From positions 1 to 64,000 of the forward strand of contig CABUIY010000011.1 of the NCBI GenBank assembly GCA_902491765.1: a DNA stretch of 64,000 nt, written 5' to 3'. Shown one piece after another: positions 57,801-64,000 of the stretch (the stretch's first letter is position 1; each line of letters begins with the position of its first letter). Origin of the DNA: an uncultured Collinsella sp. (lineage in GTDB: Bacteria; Actinomycetota; Coriobacteriia; Coriobacteriales; Coriobacteriaceae). The notes under the pieces are model-generated. The model ran no database searches, was not told the origin of the DNA, and worked only from the letters and a program-made list of their open reading frames with translations. The position numbers and the translations under genes are program-made.

Positions 57801-58187
57801 ATGTCCTTCATCGTCCGTGTCAAGATGACTGCCGCCATGAAGGCGCTCACCAATCTCAAGGTGCTCTACGTTGCCGAGGATGGTTCCACTCAGGCTATGG
57901 ATACGTGGACCGAGGGTGACTACCTCTGCTTCCGCACGAGCCACTTCTCGACGTACGTGGTGACGGGCGAGGAGGCCAAGGGGGAGCCGGCTCAGCCTGC
58001 GCAGCCCGTGACGCCGTCCCAACCCGGTCAGCAGACGACGACCAAGGTAACCAAAACGTCCGCTAAGACTACTAAGGGTGCGCTCGCCAACACGGGCGAC
58101 CAAACCCTTGCCGTCGCCTTTATTATGACCGTTGTCGGCGCTTCGCTGATTGCCTTCGCGCTTATGCGCAAACGTCTCGAGTGTTAG
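54837..58187 (+). CDS. Surface protein with Big_2 (Ig-like) repeats and LANTG anchor
   Basis: A 1116-residue wall protein. A signal peptide covers residues 1-33. Residues 34-490 are an unrecognised region, more AT-rich than the rest of the gene. From about 492 to 912 there are five bacterial Ig-like modules with the Big_2 pattern (SSNESVATVDQTGKVAAVSKG, SSDPTVATVADGVVTPVKAG in part). A further beta domain, a Pro/Gln/Thr-rich stalk, and LANTG (1083-1087) with a hydrophobic helix and short basic tail follow. LAXTG signals are typical of class E sortases. ATG at 54837 has AGGGGA unusually close; the signal peptide supports it over the GTG at 54792. Confidence 0.88.
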   Translation: MRKGFWRIATGICVALTAATFGLTVAAPHADAVMLESQDGSMGASFLPYDSSTGDVWSEFDVAVGQTVKGRLSFFNKNHEWAHIDPSDIDITSSDEDIAKVSYESHSWVLTISPTKVGTTTITLKSKTDESLNGSLKIKSVAKVNPIKVSFVSYDQSGATTNTATLGYTDDCPQKCGNTHYALLEGRVDVRPVDESRAATYFVIKEDPSKDSKVQARVNSNYSSYGTSELSASLQLEALSKDAKEAKVLVDYCNGEVETKKLCDVVTENQEPGFNERGNKKQKMLVGDSYYLTAILNVSPNEVLKACQRAHWGADFGAVTYSLESNDVVELIDGENSFKAIKPGTVKAHARDGLGNDHPFEIEVVDSAEVSLSKAKFVSSDYTFPCEVSSDSISKDWLWLECDRGFEYPKGVLSKSAEELMDSYAGAKYSFTSDNPDVLEVKGPMFNGGSYLGYLVPHSYGDATVSMYLGGRLCDTMTVHVVKPGEEPAKTAVSIADSYSTSMDKGTTQQLKAKVSPDDKASQVVWSSSNESVLTVDANGLVTAVGDGDATITATVDGVSATTDAITVTTPVVKVSGVKLSVSNLKLAVGGEPSTLTAAVEPDNATNKNLSWSSSDPTVATVADGVVTPVKAGVATITVTTEDGEHSATCKVTVIQPATGITLDKQKVVLVGAATEQLKAAVVPAEANQTIVWKSSNESVATVDQTGKVAAVSKGAATITVSTEDGTYSQDCAVTVSNPATNLTVDQSVLGLKKGEEGTVKVSLAGTLAGEVDETNLALDDTGASKAFKVVDNGDGSYTVTALKTGSGSFVITAGSLSQTVSVTVTNPAQKVELNKTSLSFTVGDASTKLSATVSPADADDTTVSWTSSDSSIATVKDGVVTPLKAGTATITATCGDKTATCAVIVAAKTIAGVAGSNGTDVSVSAENNVAAGIAQNNSISLVVEEPTDLTDAANATISGLEQGTTKVADKLDIKLLKDGEVIEDYEGMSFIVRVKMTAAMKALTNLKVLYVAEDGSTQAMDTWTEGDYLCFRTSHFSTYVVTGEEAKGEPAQPAQPVTPSQPGQQTTTKVTKTSAKTTKGALANTGDQTLAVAFIMTVVGASLIAFALMRKRLEC

Positions 58188-58221
58188 GGCGCCCTCTCGT
58201 TTAAGCGCGACCTTTCAGTCC

Positions 58222-58260
58222 AAGCCCCGTTGGTAACTCGTTTTACCAACGGGGCTTTTA
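58222..58260 (+). terminator. Terminator after the LANTG protein gene
   Basis: A 15-base stem (58222-58236 with 58243-58257) followed by a short T run. Confidence 0.85.
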
Positions 58261-58433
58261 CGTTAAAGACTTCAGCCCGTGTGTCGCGTGCAGTGCGGCG
58301 CGTCGGAAACCGCCAGATACGCGGTCGGCGCCAACGGCCTGAACGAGGCAGCGGTCGGGGTGCATTCGGGAGCAGCTGAGCTTCGAGTAGGGTTAACCTA
58401 ATTCGACCGCTTGCGGATGCATTTCAACCTTTG
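58261..58433. other. Gene-free leader region before the solute-binding gene
   Basis: A GC-rich stretch with several repeats of GCGGTCGG and an imperfect palindrome around GGGTTAACCTA. I compared it mentally with c-di-GMP, cobalamin and SRP RNA patterns and saw no match. No gene seen. Confidence 0.4.
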
Positions 58434-58467
58434 GCGCCTTGCCCATCTTGGGTGAGGCGCTTTTTTA
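58434..58467 (+). terminator. Terminator-like hairpin upstream of the solute-binding gene
   Basis: A 12-base stem with mismatches (58434-58460) followed by six T, ending about 62 bases before the next start codon. It could be an attenuator. Confidence 0.65.
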
Positions 58468-58528
58468 TCGCCGCATCAGCCCCGGGTATAAAATGAAATC
58501 CGACTGCTGTTTCGATGAAGGGAGGCGT

Positions 58529-59365
58529 GTGCCCGGACGTATCAAGCGAGCCGCCATCGTCTCGTTTACGCTCATACTTCTTGTTGCCGTCTGTGTGGGC
58601 GCCCTGACGTATATCGTTCGAAGCAGTTCTTCCTCCCCGAATGAAGCCGACAAAGACCTCCCGGTACTCAAAATCGGCGTTACGGATAACGACCCCTATG
58701 TGTATGTCGATACCACGGGCGATTACGCCGGTATCGATATCGGCATCGCCCGCGAGGCCTGCAAGCGCGCGGGGATCAAGCCGCAATTTATCGACATTTC
58801 TTGGAATGACCGTGACCGCCTACTCAAAAACGGCGATATCGATTGCCTGTGGTGCGACTATTCTCCCTGTTATCGCGAGGATAAGTATTACTGGACTGAG
58901 CCGTATTTGACCCTGACGGTTTCGGTCGCCGCCAAGAAAACGAGTGGCATCAATTCCTTGGCGCATCTCGATGGAAGCAAGACCATTGCGGTGATTGCGG
59001 GCTCGGTGAGCGAACGCCGATTGCTCGCAGGGGATCTGGATATCTCGCCGGACGTGCAAATCAAATCGTATGGTTCTGCCGAACTCTGCAAAGCCGCCCT
59101 CGCCAAAGGGTATGTCGACTGTTGGATGGCGGACGTTCAGTCGCTTGATCGACTCGTTGCCCAGTATCCTGGCGTTTATCGTGTGTTCGCCGGCAACGTT
59201 ATGACGGTTGACCTGGGCGTCGCGTTTGATGATAGCTATGAGGGGGAGTACGTCAAAAACCTCGATACCGCACTGTCCGACATGGATCGAGACGGCACGA
59301 TAGAGCACATTGTGGACAATTACAAAGCAGGAGCGACGACAGGCGGGCAAGGAGCGGAATCATGA
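58529..59365 (+). CDS. Membrane-tethered family 3 solute-binding protein
   Basis: A 278-residue protein with an N-terminal anchor helix (residues 9-30) and a type 3 periplasmic-binding domain: VLKIGVTDNDPYVYVDTTGD, YAGIDIGIAREACKRAG, DCLWCDYSPCYRED, and the second lobe from SVAAKKTSGI. No ABC permease or ATPase genes are adjacent. Its end overlaps the sensor gene by four bases (ATGA), so it probably senses a ligand for that sensor. GTG at 58529 has GAAGGGAGGCGT upstream. Confidence 0.86.
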   Translation: MPGRIKRAAIVSFTLILLVAVCVGALTYIVRSSSSSPNEADKDLPVLKIGVTDNDPYVYVDTTGDYAGIDIGIAREACKRAGIKPQFIDISWNDRDRLLKNGDIDCLWCDYSPCYREDKYYWTEPYLTLTVSVAAKKTSGINSLAHLDGSKTIAVIAGSVSERRLLAGDLDISPDVQIKSYGSAELCKAALAKGYVDCWMADVQSLDRLVAQYPGVYRVFAGNVMTVDLGVAFDDSYEGEYVKNLDTALSDMDRDGTIEHIVDNYKAGATTGGQGAES

Positions 59366-60591
59366 CAAATGACGAGCGCCGCTTTCGCCGAAAGAGTTTA
59401 GCCGCAGTGGGCATCGGCATCGTGGCCAGCGTTGCCCTACTGAGTCTGCTCTATATGGTTGGCACGCATCGCTGCCTTGATAAAACGCTTGGGTTCGGCC
59501 AGGAAACCATGGTGTTTTTAAAAAATGCCTGCGAAAAATATGACCGATATGAACAGGGAAGAAAAACCGAGGCGACGCACAATTTGGATGCGGCGCTCGA
59601 GTCGTTTGCGACGTTCTTGCCGCCTGATCGATTTGAAGTCAACGACGATCTGGTCGAGGAATATGTCCATACCGAGAGCCTTTCGGGAATGTTGGTCATG
59701 GACGCCGATGGTCATATGGTCGCCCATTACGATATCGACGGCCGCGATCCACTCATGCTGTGGCGAGAGGAGCTGGCCTGTTCGTCGATCGCATCGATGT
59801 ATCGAGGGTCCAAAGTTTCCTACTCGACCGCTGTCGAGCGCCGCGGTGTCGACTTTGCCGTGAGTGCCGTTCCATACGGTGATGGGGTGGCGTTGGGGTA
59901 TCGATCCCTTGCGGCTGAGCCCGCCGATGACTATTCATACACGATCGCCGACGTCCTTGTGAACAACACGTTCCATCAGAGTCCAACGGTGCTTGTGATG
60001 CGCGATGCGCAAATCGTTTCTTCAAACGATTCGACCGTCGATATAACCCTTGCCCGGCTTCTCGCCGATAGCGGAATTGACTGGAAAGACGAGGGCGTAA
60101 CACGTATCGAATATCGGGGGACCACCTTATATGCCGTGCGTGCGGCATATAAGGGCTACCGCCTGTTTGCGCTATATCCCAAATCTGAGGTCATGTCTGA
60201 CAGGATTTCATTTGTCGCCGTCGGCGTCTTGGTGTGCCTTGCGTTTTGGGTCGTGGTACTGTTGGCTCGAAATATCGCTGACCACCGCAATTTGGTCGAA
60301 AAGGATAAACAGCTCGGCATTATCAATGCCATAAGCGCCATCTACGATTCGACCTTCCTTTTGCATCTTGACACCCTCGAGATCGAGGGAATCAATATGT
60401 CGCCGGCGATAGCGAAGATGTTTGCCGAGCATAGCGAGGCATATGACTTTATGGACACGGTCTGCCGGGATATCGTGAGCCCCGAAAGCCGCGAAGCGGT
60501 TGTGGGGCTCGTAGATATAAGTACGCTTCGTGAACGCATGGAGGGCGTACCGTACTTGGCTGCCGAGGTGCGAGATTGTCGAGGCACTTGA
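59362..60591 (+). CDS. Membrane sensor half of an interrupted diguanylate cyclase
   Basis: A 409-residue fragment. Helix 1 is at 13-33 and helix 2 near 283-303, with an extracytoplasmic region of 250 residues between that resembles a dCache-type sensor. A PAS-like domain follows (LGIINAISAIYDSTFLLHLD). It stops at a TGA (60589-60591) directly before ...YSLQVVPQ. The same frame then runs on into the GGDEF domain. PAS domains usually have Trp in this position (G-T-W-Y), so TGG to TGA is the simplest explanation. Confidence 0.75.
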   Translation: MTNDERRFRRKSLAAVGIGIVASVALLSLLYMVGTHRCLDKTLGFGQETMVFLKNACEKYDRYEQGRKTEATHNLDAALESFATFLPPDRFEVNDDLVEEYVHTESLSGMLVMDADGHMVAHYDIDGRDPLMLWREELACSSIASMYRGSKVSYSTAVERRGVDFAVSAVPYGDGVALGYRSLAAEPADDYSYTIADVLVNNTFHQSPTVLVMRDAQIVSSNDSTVDITLARLLADSGIDWKDEGVTRIEYRGTTLYAVRAAYKGYRLFALYPKSEVMSDRISFVAVGVLVCLAFWVVVLLARNIADHRNLVEKDKQLGIINAISAIYDSTFLLHLDTLEIEGINMSPAIAKMFAEHSEAYDFMDTVCRDIVSPESREAVVGLVDISTLRERMEGVPYLAAEVRDCRGT

Positions 60592-61161
60592 TACTCGCTA
60601 CAGGTTGTCCCCCAGCATCGCGATGAGCAAGGCCGCCTGGATTCGGTCGTCGTGGCGACGCACAACATATCGATGGTCAAGCATGCCGAGGAGCTGTCAT
60701 ACCAAGATAAACTGACGGGGCTTCGCAACCGCAACTATCTGGAATCGCGTGGAGATAGCCTGGTAAACGAGGACTTGCCAGTGAGCGTGATTATGGTGGA
60801 CTGTAATTATCTCAAGCGGACCAACGACATTTATGGTCACGAGATGGGGGATGAACTGCTGCGACGGACGGCGTCCGTGCTGCGGCGGGTGGCTGGTGCG
60901 GATTACCTGCCGATGCGCGTTGGCGGCGACGAGTTTTTGCTGGTTTGCCCCCATACTGACAACGAGTCTGCGCTCGGGCTGGAACAGGATCTTCGTCTCG
61001 GTCTTGCCGCGGTAAGCGATGAGACCCTGACGGTCAGCGCATCGATTGGCGTGGCGACCGTCGAGACGGCTGGAAATACGCTGGCCGATGTATATCGCGT
61101 CGCCGACCACAATATGTATCGGGAGAAGCGCATGGTCCACGTACAGGGTGCGGACTGCTAA
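60592..61161 (+). pseudogene. GGDEF domain half, separated by an in-frame stop
   Basis: Continues in the same frame as 59362-60591. It comprises the end of the PAS domain, a linker helix, and a GGDEF diguanylate cyclase with DKLTGLRNRNYLE, VDCNYLKRTNDIYGHEMGD and an intact GGDEF motif (RVGGDEFLL). If expressed alone it could start only at GTG 60652 or ATG 60673, neither with a convincing ribosome binding site. The active site looks sound, so loss of function, if any, comes from the stop. A recent inactivation is likely, since nothing else has decayed. Confidence 0.75.
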
Positions 61162-61274
61162 TCTTGCCCCCGCCAGTCCAAGCATCGTAGGATGTTGAAT
61201 CGGTGCTTGCGATAATAAGTCGGTCCAGGCGGGGATAATAGACGTCTGAAATTTCTTTCTGAGAGGGGATCTCA

Positions 61275-61538
61275 ATGATTAGTTTTGACTACAAGCCTCA
61301 GGGTGTATGCTCTCGCAATATTCACCTTGACCTTTCCGATGACGGCAACAAGGTGGTGGGCGTTGAGTTTACCGGCGGCTGCGACGGCAATCTCAAGGCT
61401 ATCTCCAAGCTGGTCGAGGGCGCTCCCGCCGATCGTGTAATCGAGGTTCTCGCCGGTAATACCTGCGGTATGAAAAAGACCTCCTGCGCCGACCAGCTTA
61501 CGCGCGCTATCGAGGCCGCTCGCGCCGAGATCGCCTAA
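61275..61538 (+). CDS. TSCPD domain protein
   Basis: An 87-residue protein with the TSCPD pattern: four Cys (12, 36, 64, 71) in GVCSRN, GGCDGNL, NTCG and TSCADQL. The domain also occurs in ribonucleotide reductases and as a short free protein of unknown role; metal or substrate binding by the Cys is plausible. ATG at 61275 has GAGAGGGGATCTCA upstream. Its stop overlaps the next start. Confidence 0.9.
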   Translation: MISFDYKPQGVCSRNIHLDLSDDGNKVVGVEFTGGCDGNLKAISKLVEGAPADRVIEVLAGNTCGMKKTSCADQLTRAIEAARAEIA

Positions 61539-62749
61539 TGGGTATCGCCGATCACATCAAGAACGGAATATCGCGTCGCGGCTTTGTACTCGGTGGGGCT
61601 GCCGCGGGCGCTGCCACGGTGCTTGCCGGATGCTCGAAAAAAACGGGTACCAGCGATGATGTCGCCGGCGAGCCGCAGGTTATCAAGGACGATTCCAAAA
61701 TCATCTCGATTACGGATGAGTATGAGGCTGTCGACATCGATCTTGAGCCGGCGTCATCGTGGACGCTGCCTCTGGGTACGCTGCTGTACTACTGCGACGG
61801 CGATTGCGCCGCGGCGATGATGGCGCCCGCATCGGCACTGCACGCCAACACACTCGGCGTGCTCAACCTGGGCGATGGCTCGCTTACCACATTAATCGAG
61901 GATCCTATCGAGGGCACGGGATACGCATTCTACGATGTCCGTGCCGGCGACGGCGTATTCGCGTGGGTTGAGATGAACTTTGCCAATTCATCGTGGAAGC
62001 TCTACGCTCAAAATCTGTCGGGCGCTTCGCTCTCTGGCGACGTGGTTGAGCTCGATCGAGGTGGCAAGGACTATGATCCGCCCCTGTTCACGGCGTTCGG
62101 GTCATCAGTCATCTGGTATAAAATGCCTTCGGCAGGCGGCAATAAAACGAGTAGTGATTCGTTTTGCTATCGTCGCTCGCTTGATGAATCCAAGGCCGAG
62201 GTAATTTGGAAATCGACGGGCCGCTTTGCATCGGCCCCGCGCGCGAGCGACGGCATTTTGACCATCTCGCCGCGTGTCCGCAACGACGAGGGCGTCTACT
62301 ACGGCATAACGGCAATCGATCTGACCGACGGCAACAACACCAAACGTGCCCAGCTAGTTCTTCCCTCGTCAGTCTCGCCTTTCGAGGCCGTATATATGGG
62401 CGATACCTTCGTGTTTTCTATCGAGGCGACCTATAGTGGCGTGGGCAGCCTGGGCAACATGGGCACGTATATCGGTAATGAGGGAGGGCCGTATCTCTTC
62501 CTGTCCCGCGAGCCGCTTGCATGTGCGGCTGGCAAGAAGAATAAATACCTTGTTAAGGTACAGGCGTCGCATTTCCTGATCGACACCTCTGCCAAGACCT
62601 ATGGCTCGCTGCTGTCGCCCGACCGCGCTTTGGAGTATGGCGATTATCCAGCTACGGCGGGAAAGTCGGACTCATTCCTTACGTACGCCACGGTGCGCAA
62701 CAGCCAGGGTATACCAGAGACGGTCACTGCACGCCTATTCTCTCTTTAA
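61538..62749 (+). CDS. Tat-exported lipoprotein, beta-propeller-like
   Basis: A 403-residue protein. The N-terminus has a twin-arginine motif (SRRGFVLGG) and a lipobox (VLAGC, Cys at 31), so it is folded before export and then lipid-anchored. The body has repeated short beta segments (DGVFAWVEMNFANSSWKLYAQ, SSVIWYKMPS) suggesting a propeller, but no enzyme motif. Start overlaps the TSCPD gene stop (TAATG). Confidence 0.86.
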   Translation: MGIADHIKNGISRRGFVLGGAAAGAATVLAGCSKKTGTSDDVAGEPQVIKDDSKIISITDEYEAVDIDLEPASSWTLPLGTLLYYCDGDCAAAMMAPASALHANTLGVLNLGDGSLTTLIEDPIEGTGYAFYDVRAGDGVFAWVEMNFANSSWKLYAQNLSGASLSGDVVELDRGGKDYDPPLFTAFGSSVIWYKMPSAGGNKTSSDSFCYRRSLDESKAEVIWKSTGRFASAPRASDGILTISPRVRNDEGVYYGITAIDLTDGNNTKRAQLVLPSSVSPFEAVYMGDTFVFSIEATYSGVGSLGNMGTYIGNEGGPYLFLSREPLACAAGKKNKYLVKVQASHFLIDTSAKTYGSLLSPDRALEYGDYPATAGKSDSFLTYATVRNSQGIPETVTARLFSL

Positions 62750-62902
62750 GCTTAGAGGGGTTAAAAAGGCGCCAACAGGGGAATAAACGCGTTGTAATTG
62801 TGAGTACCGCCCGCCGAGCTGCCGCGTCATAGCGGCATCCGGCGGGCTCAGGTGCGTTAAAATGGGCTTGTTCTTAGCTAATTGAGACAGGGGGGCCGTG
62901 TT

Positions 62903-63625
62903 ATGGCTTCAGATGCAAAAAAGATTCTGCTGGTCGAGGATGAGAAGGCAATCCGTGACGCCGTCGCTGCCTATCTCGAGCGCGAAGGCTACTGGGTTGT
63001 GGGCGTCGGCGACGGTCAGTCCGCGATCGAGGAGTTCGAGAAGCATCAGTTCGACCTGGTCGTGCTCGACCTTATGCTCCCCAAGATTCCCGGCGAGCGC
63101 GTTTGCCGCACCATTCGCGATACCTCGGATGTCCCCATCATCATGCTGACGGCTAAGGGCGAGATCGAGGACCGTATTATCGGTCTTGAGCTCGGCGCCG
63201 ATGACTATCTGATTAAGCCGTTCTCGCCGCGCGAGCTCGTCGCCCGCGTTCGTGCTCTGTTCCGCCGTGCCCATCAGGCCGACGAGCCCGCCGTCGAGGT
63301 GCTCGACTTCGGCGATCTGGTCATCGATATCTCGGGCCACAAGATCTTGGTCGAGGGCAAGGAAGTTGATCTGACGGCTTCCGAGTTTAAGCTGCTCACC
63401 ACGCTTGCCCGCCATCCCGGCCGTGTGTATAACCGCATGGAGCTGGTCGAGAAAGTGCTCGGGTATGACTTTGAGGGCTATGAGCGCACCATCGATAGCC
63501 ACGTGAAGAATCTTCGCGCCAAGCTGGGCGATGATCCCAAGAAGCCCAAGTGGCTCTACACCGTCCATGGTGTCGGCTATCGCTTCGAGGCTCCGGCCAA
63601 GACCGATAAGTCGGACGAGAAATAG
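62903..63625 (+). CDS. OmpR/PhoB-type response regulator
   Basis: A 240-residue two-domain regulator. The receiver has the acidic pair Glu12-Asp13, phospho-acceptor Asp56 (VVLDLMLPKIPGE) and Lys in IKPFSPREL. The winged-helix output domain has ASEFKLLTTLARHPGRVYNR and ERTIDSHVKNLRAKLGD. ATG at 62903 is preceded by a G-rich site. The next gene is its probable histidine kinase, 11 bases away. Confidence 0.95.
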   Translation: MASDAKKILLVEDEKAIRDAVAAYLEREGYWVVGVGDGQSAIEEFEKHQFDLVVLDLMLPKIPGERVCRTIRDTSDVPIIMLTAKGEIEDRIIGLELGADDYLIKPFSPRELVARVRALFRRAHQADEPAVEVLDFGDLVIDISGHKILVEGKEVDLTASEFKLLTTLARHPGRVYNRMELVEKVLGYDFEGYERTIDSHVKNLRAKLGDDPKKPKWLYTVHGVGYRFEAPAKTDKSDEK

Positions 63626-63636
63626 GGAAATCACAT

Positions 63637-64000
63637 ATGACACCTGCGCGCTTTGAAATCGGACAAAAGCACAAGCAGGAGAGCGAGGCGGGTTCCAAGG
63701 CTAGTTGGAACACGCCTCGTTCCGATTCACGGCCAACGATGAGCTATCCCTCGCGCATGGCACTTGCTTTTGCTCTGACATCGCTCATGACGGTATTGGT
63801 GCTGGTGGGCGTTGTCTCTGTTGTGTGGGGCACGGTCTTTTCGGATTACACACGCTCCAATATCGTCGAAATCGCAAATTCCGCTGCCGAGAAGTTGGCA
63901 ACCTCATATGAGGAAAACGGCTCTTGGACCGCGGGAGAACTGCGCACGGTCGCAACGTCGAGTTTGGTTTCCGACGATCTGGGTATGCAGGTCGTCAATA
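63637..64000 (+). CDS. Sensor histidine kinase, N-terminal part (cut by window end)
   Basis: The first 121 codons of a membrane sensor: a hydrophilic lead of about 35 residues, a long hydrophobic helix (about 41-68, LAFALTSLMTVLVLVGVVSV) and the start of an extracytoplasmic domain. ATG at 63637 has AGGGAAATCACAT upstream. The kinase domain lies beyond the window; the call rests on the adjacent response regulator. Confidence 0.75.
   Translation, partial: MTPARFEIGQKHKQESEAGSKASWNTPRSDSRPTMSYPSRMALAFALTSLMTVLVLVGVVSVVWGTVFSDYTRSNIVEIANSAAEKLATSYEENGSWTAGELRTVATSSLVSDDLGMQVVN

Noticed and set aside
58261..58433. c-di-GMP riboswitch before the sensor operon
   Set aside because: None of the conserved GEMM core words was seen, so only a generic leader is reported.
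60589..60591. TGA as selenocysteine or as a general Trp codon
   Set aside because: PAS context expects Trp, no selenocysteine-type motif is seen, and TGA serves as a normal stop in other genes of the window.

Overview
The window looks like the replication-origin region of a high-GC, Gram-positive gut actinobacterium of the class Coriobacteriia, most probably Collinsella or a close relative. This rests on the dense high-GC coding, the gene order dnaA-dnaN-recF-dciA-gyrB-gyrA beside rpmH-rnpA-yidD-yidC-jag-rsmG-parA-parB, the style of the protein sequences, and surface proteins with sortase signals. The genus is an inference and was not checked by any search.

Layout. Genes left of about 33 kb lie mostly on the minus strand and genes to the right mostly on the plus strand, as expected for leading-strand genes leaving a bidirectional origin. 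Positions 9-12721 hold carA-carB, a membrane protein, an ABC exporter, an ADP-ribose pyrophosphatase, purD, purA and dnaB. Positions 12946-14634 are the rpsF-ssb-rpsR-rplI operon. Two plus-strand tRNA-Ser genes, a structured repeat element, a TRIC-type channel gene and a bactofilin-like membrane protein follow (15129-17666). Then come typA, two small unknowns and a BFN-family gene, an Ile-Ala-Ile tRNA cluster, a very large foldback sequence, and gyrA-gyrB. Positions 26771-33019 carry dciA, recF, dnaN, dnaA, a GHKL-ATPase gene and two clusters of origin motifs.

To the right, rpmH to jag form one operon ending at a strong terminator. rsmG, three perfect parS sites, parA, parB and a small anchored protein follow. 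Next are rlmN, ddl, a DinG-like exonuclease-helicase, a PafB/PafC-like WYL regulator pair, a giant degenerate M28-like membrane protein, a thioester/Cna-B adhesin with an LPATG signal, tRNA-Gly with a second structured repeat element, purB, a Big_2 surface protein with a LANTG signal behind a poly-G promoter, a solute-binding/GGDEF module broken by a stop codon, a TSCPD protein, a Tat lipoprotein, and a response regulator with the start of its histidine kinase.

How the parts work together. DnaA, DnaB, DciA, DnaN, SSB, RecF and gyrase supply initiation, helicase loading, the clamp, ssDNA binding and supercoiling. ParABS segregates the new origins. RpmH, RnpA, YidD, YidC and Jag link ribosome and RNase P production to membrane insertion. 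PurA, PurB, PurD and CarAB supply nucleotides. The most interesting signals are: (i) two divergent copies of one three-hairpin element, each downstream of a tRNA gene and each carrying copies of that tRNA's 3' end; (ii) a 14-base putative DnaA box repeated exactly three times, together with substitutions in the DnaA recognition helix; (iii) a run of nine G in the promoter spacer of a surface protein gene; (iv) an in-frame TGA where a Trp is expected in a diguanylate cyclase; (v) an M28-like protein with lost metal ligands and an insertion of about 650 residues.
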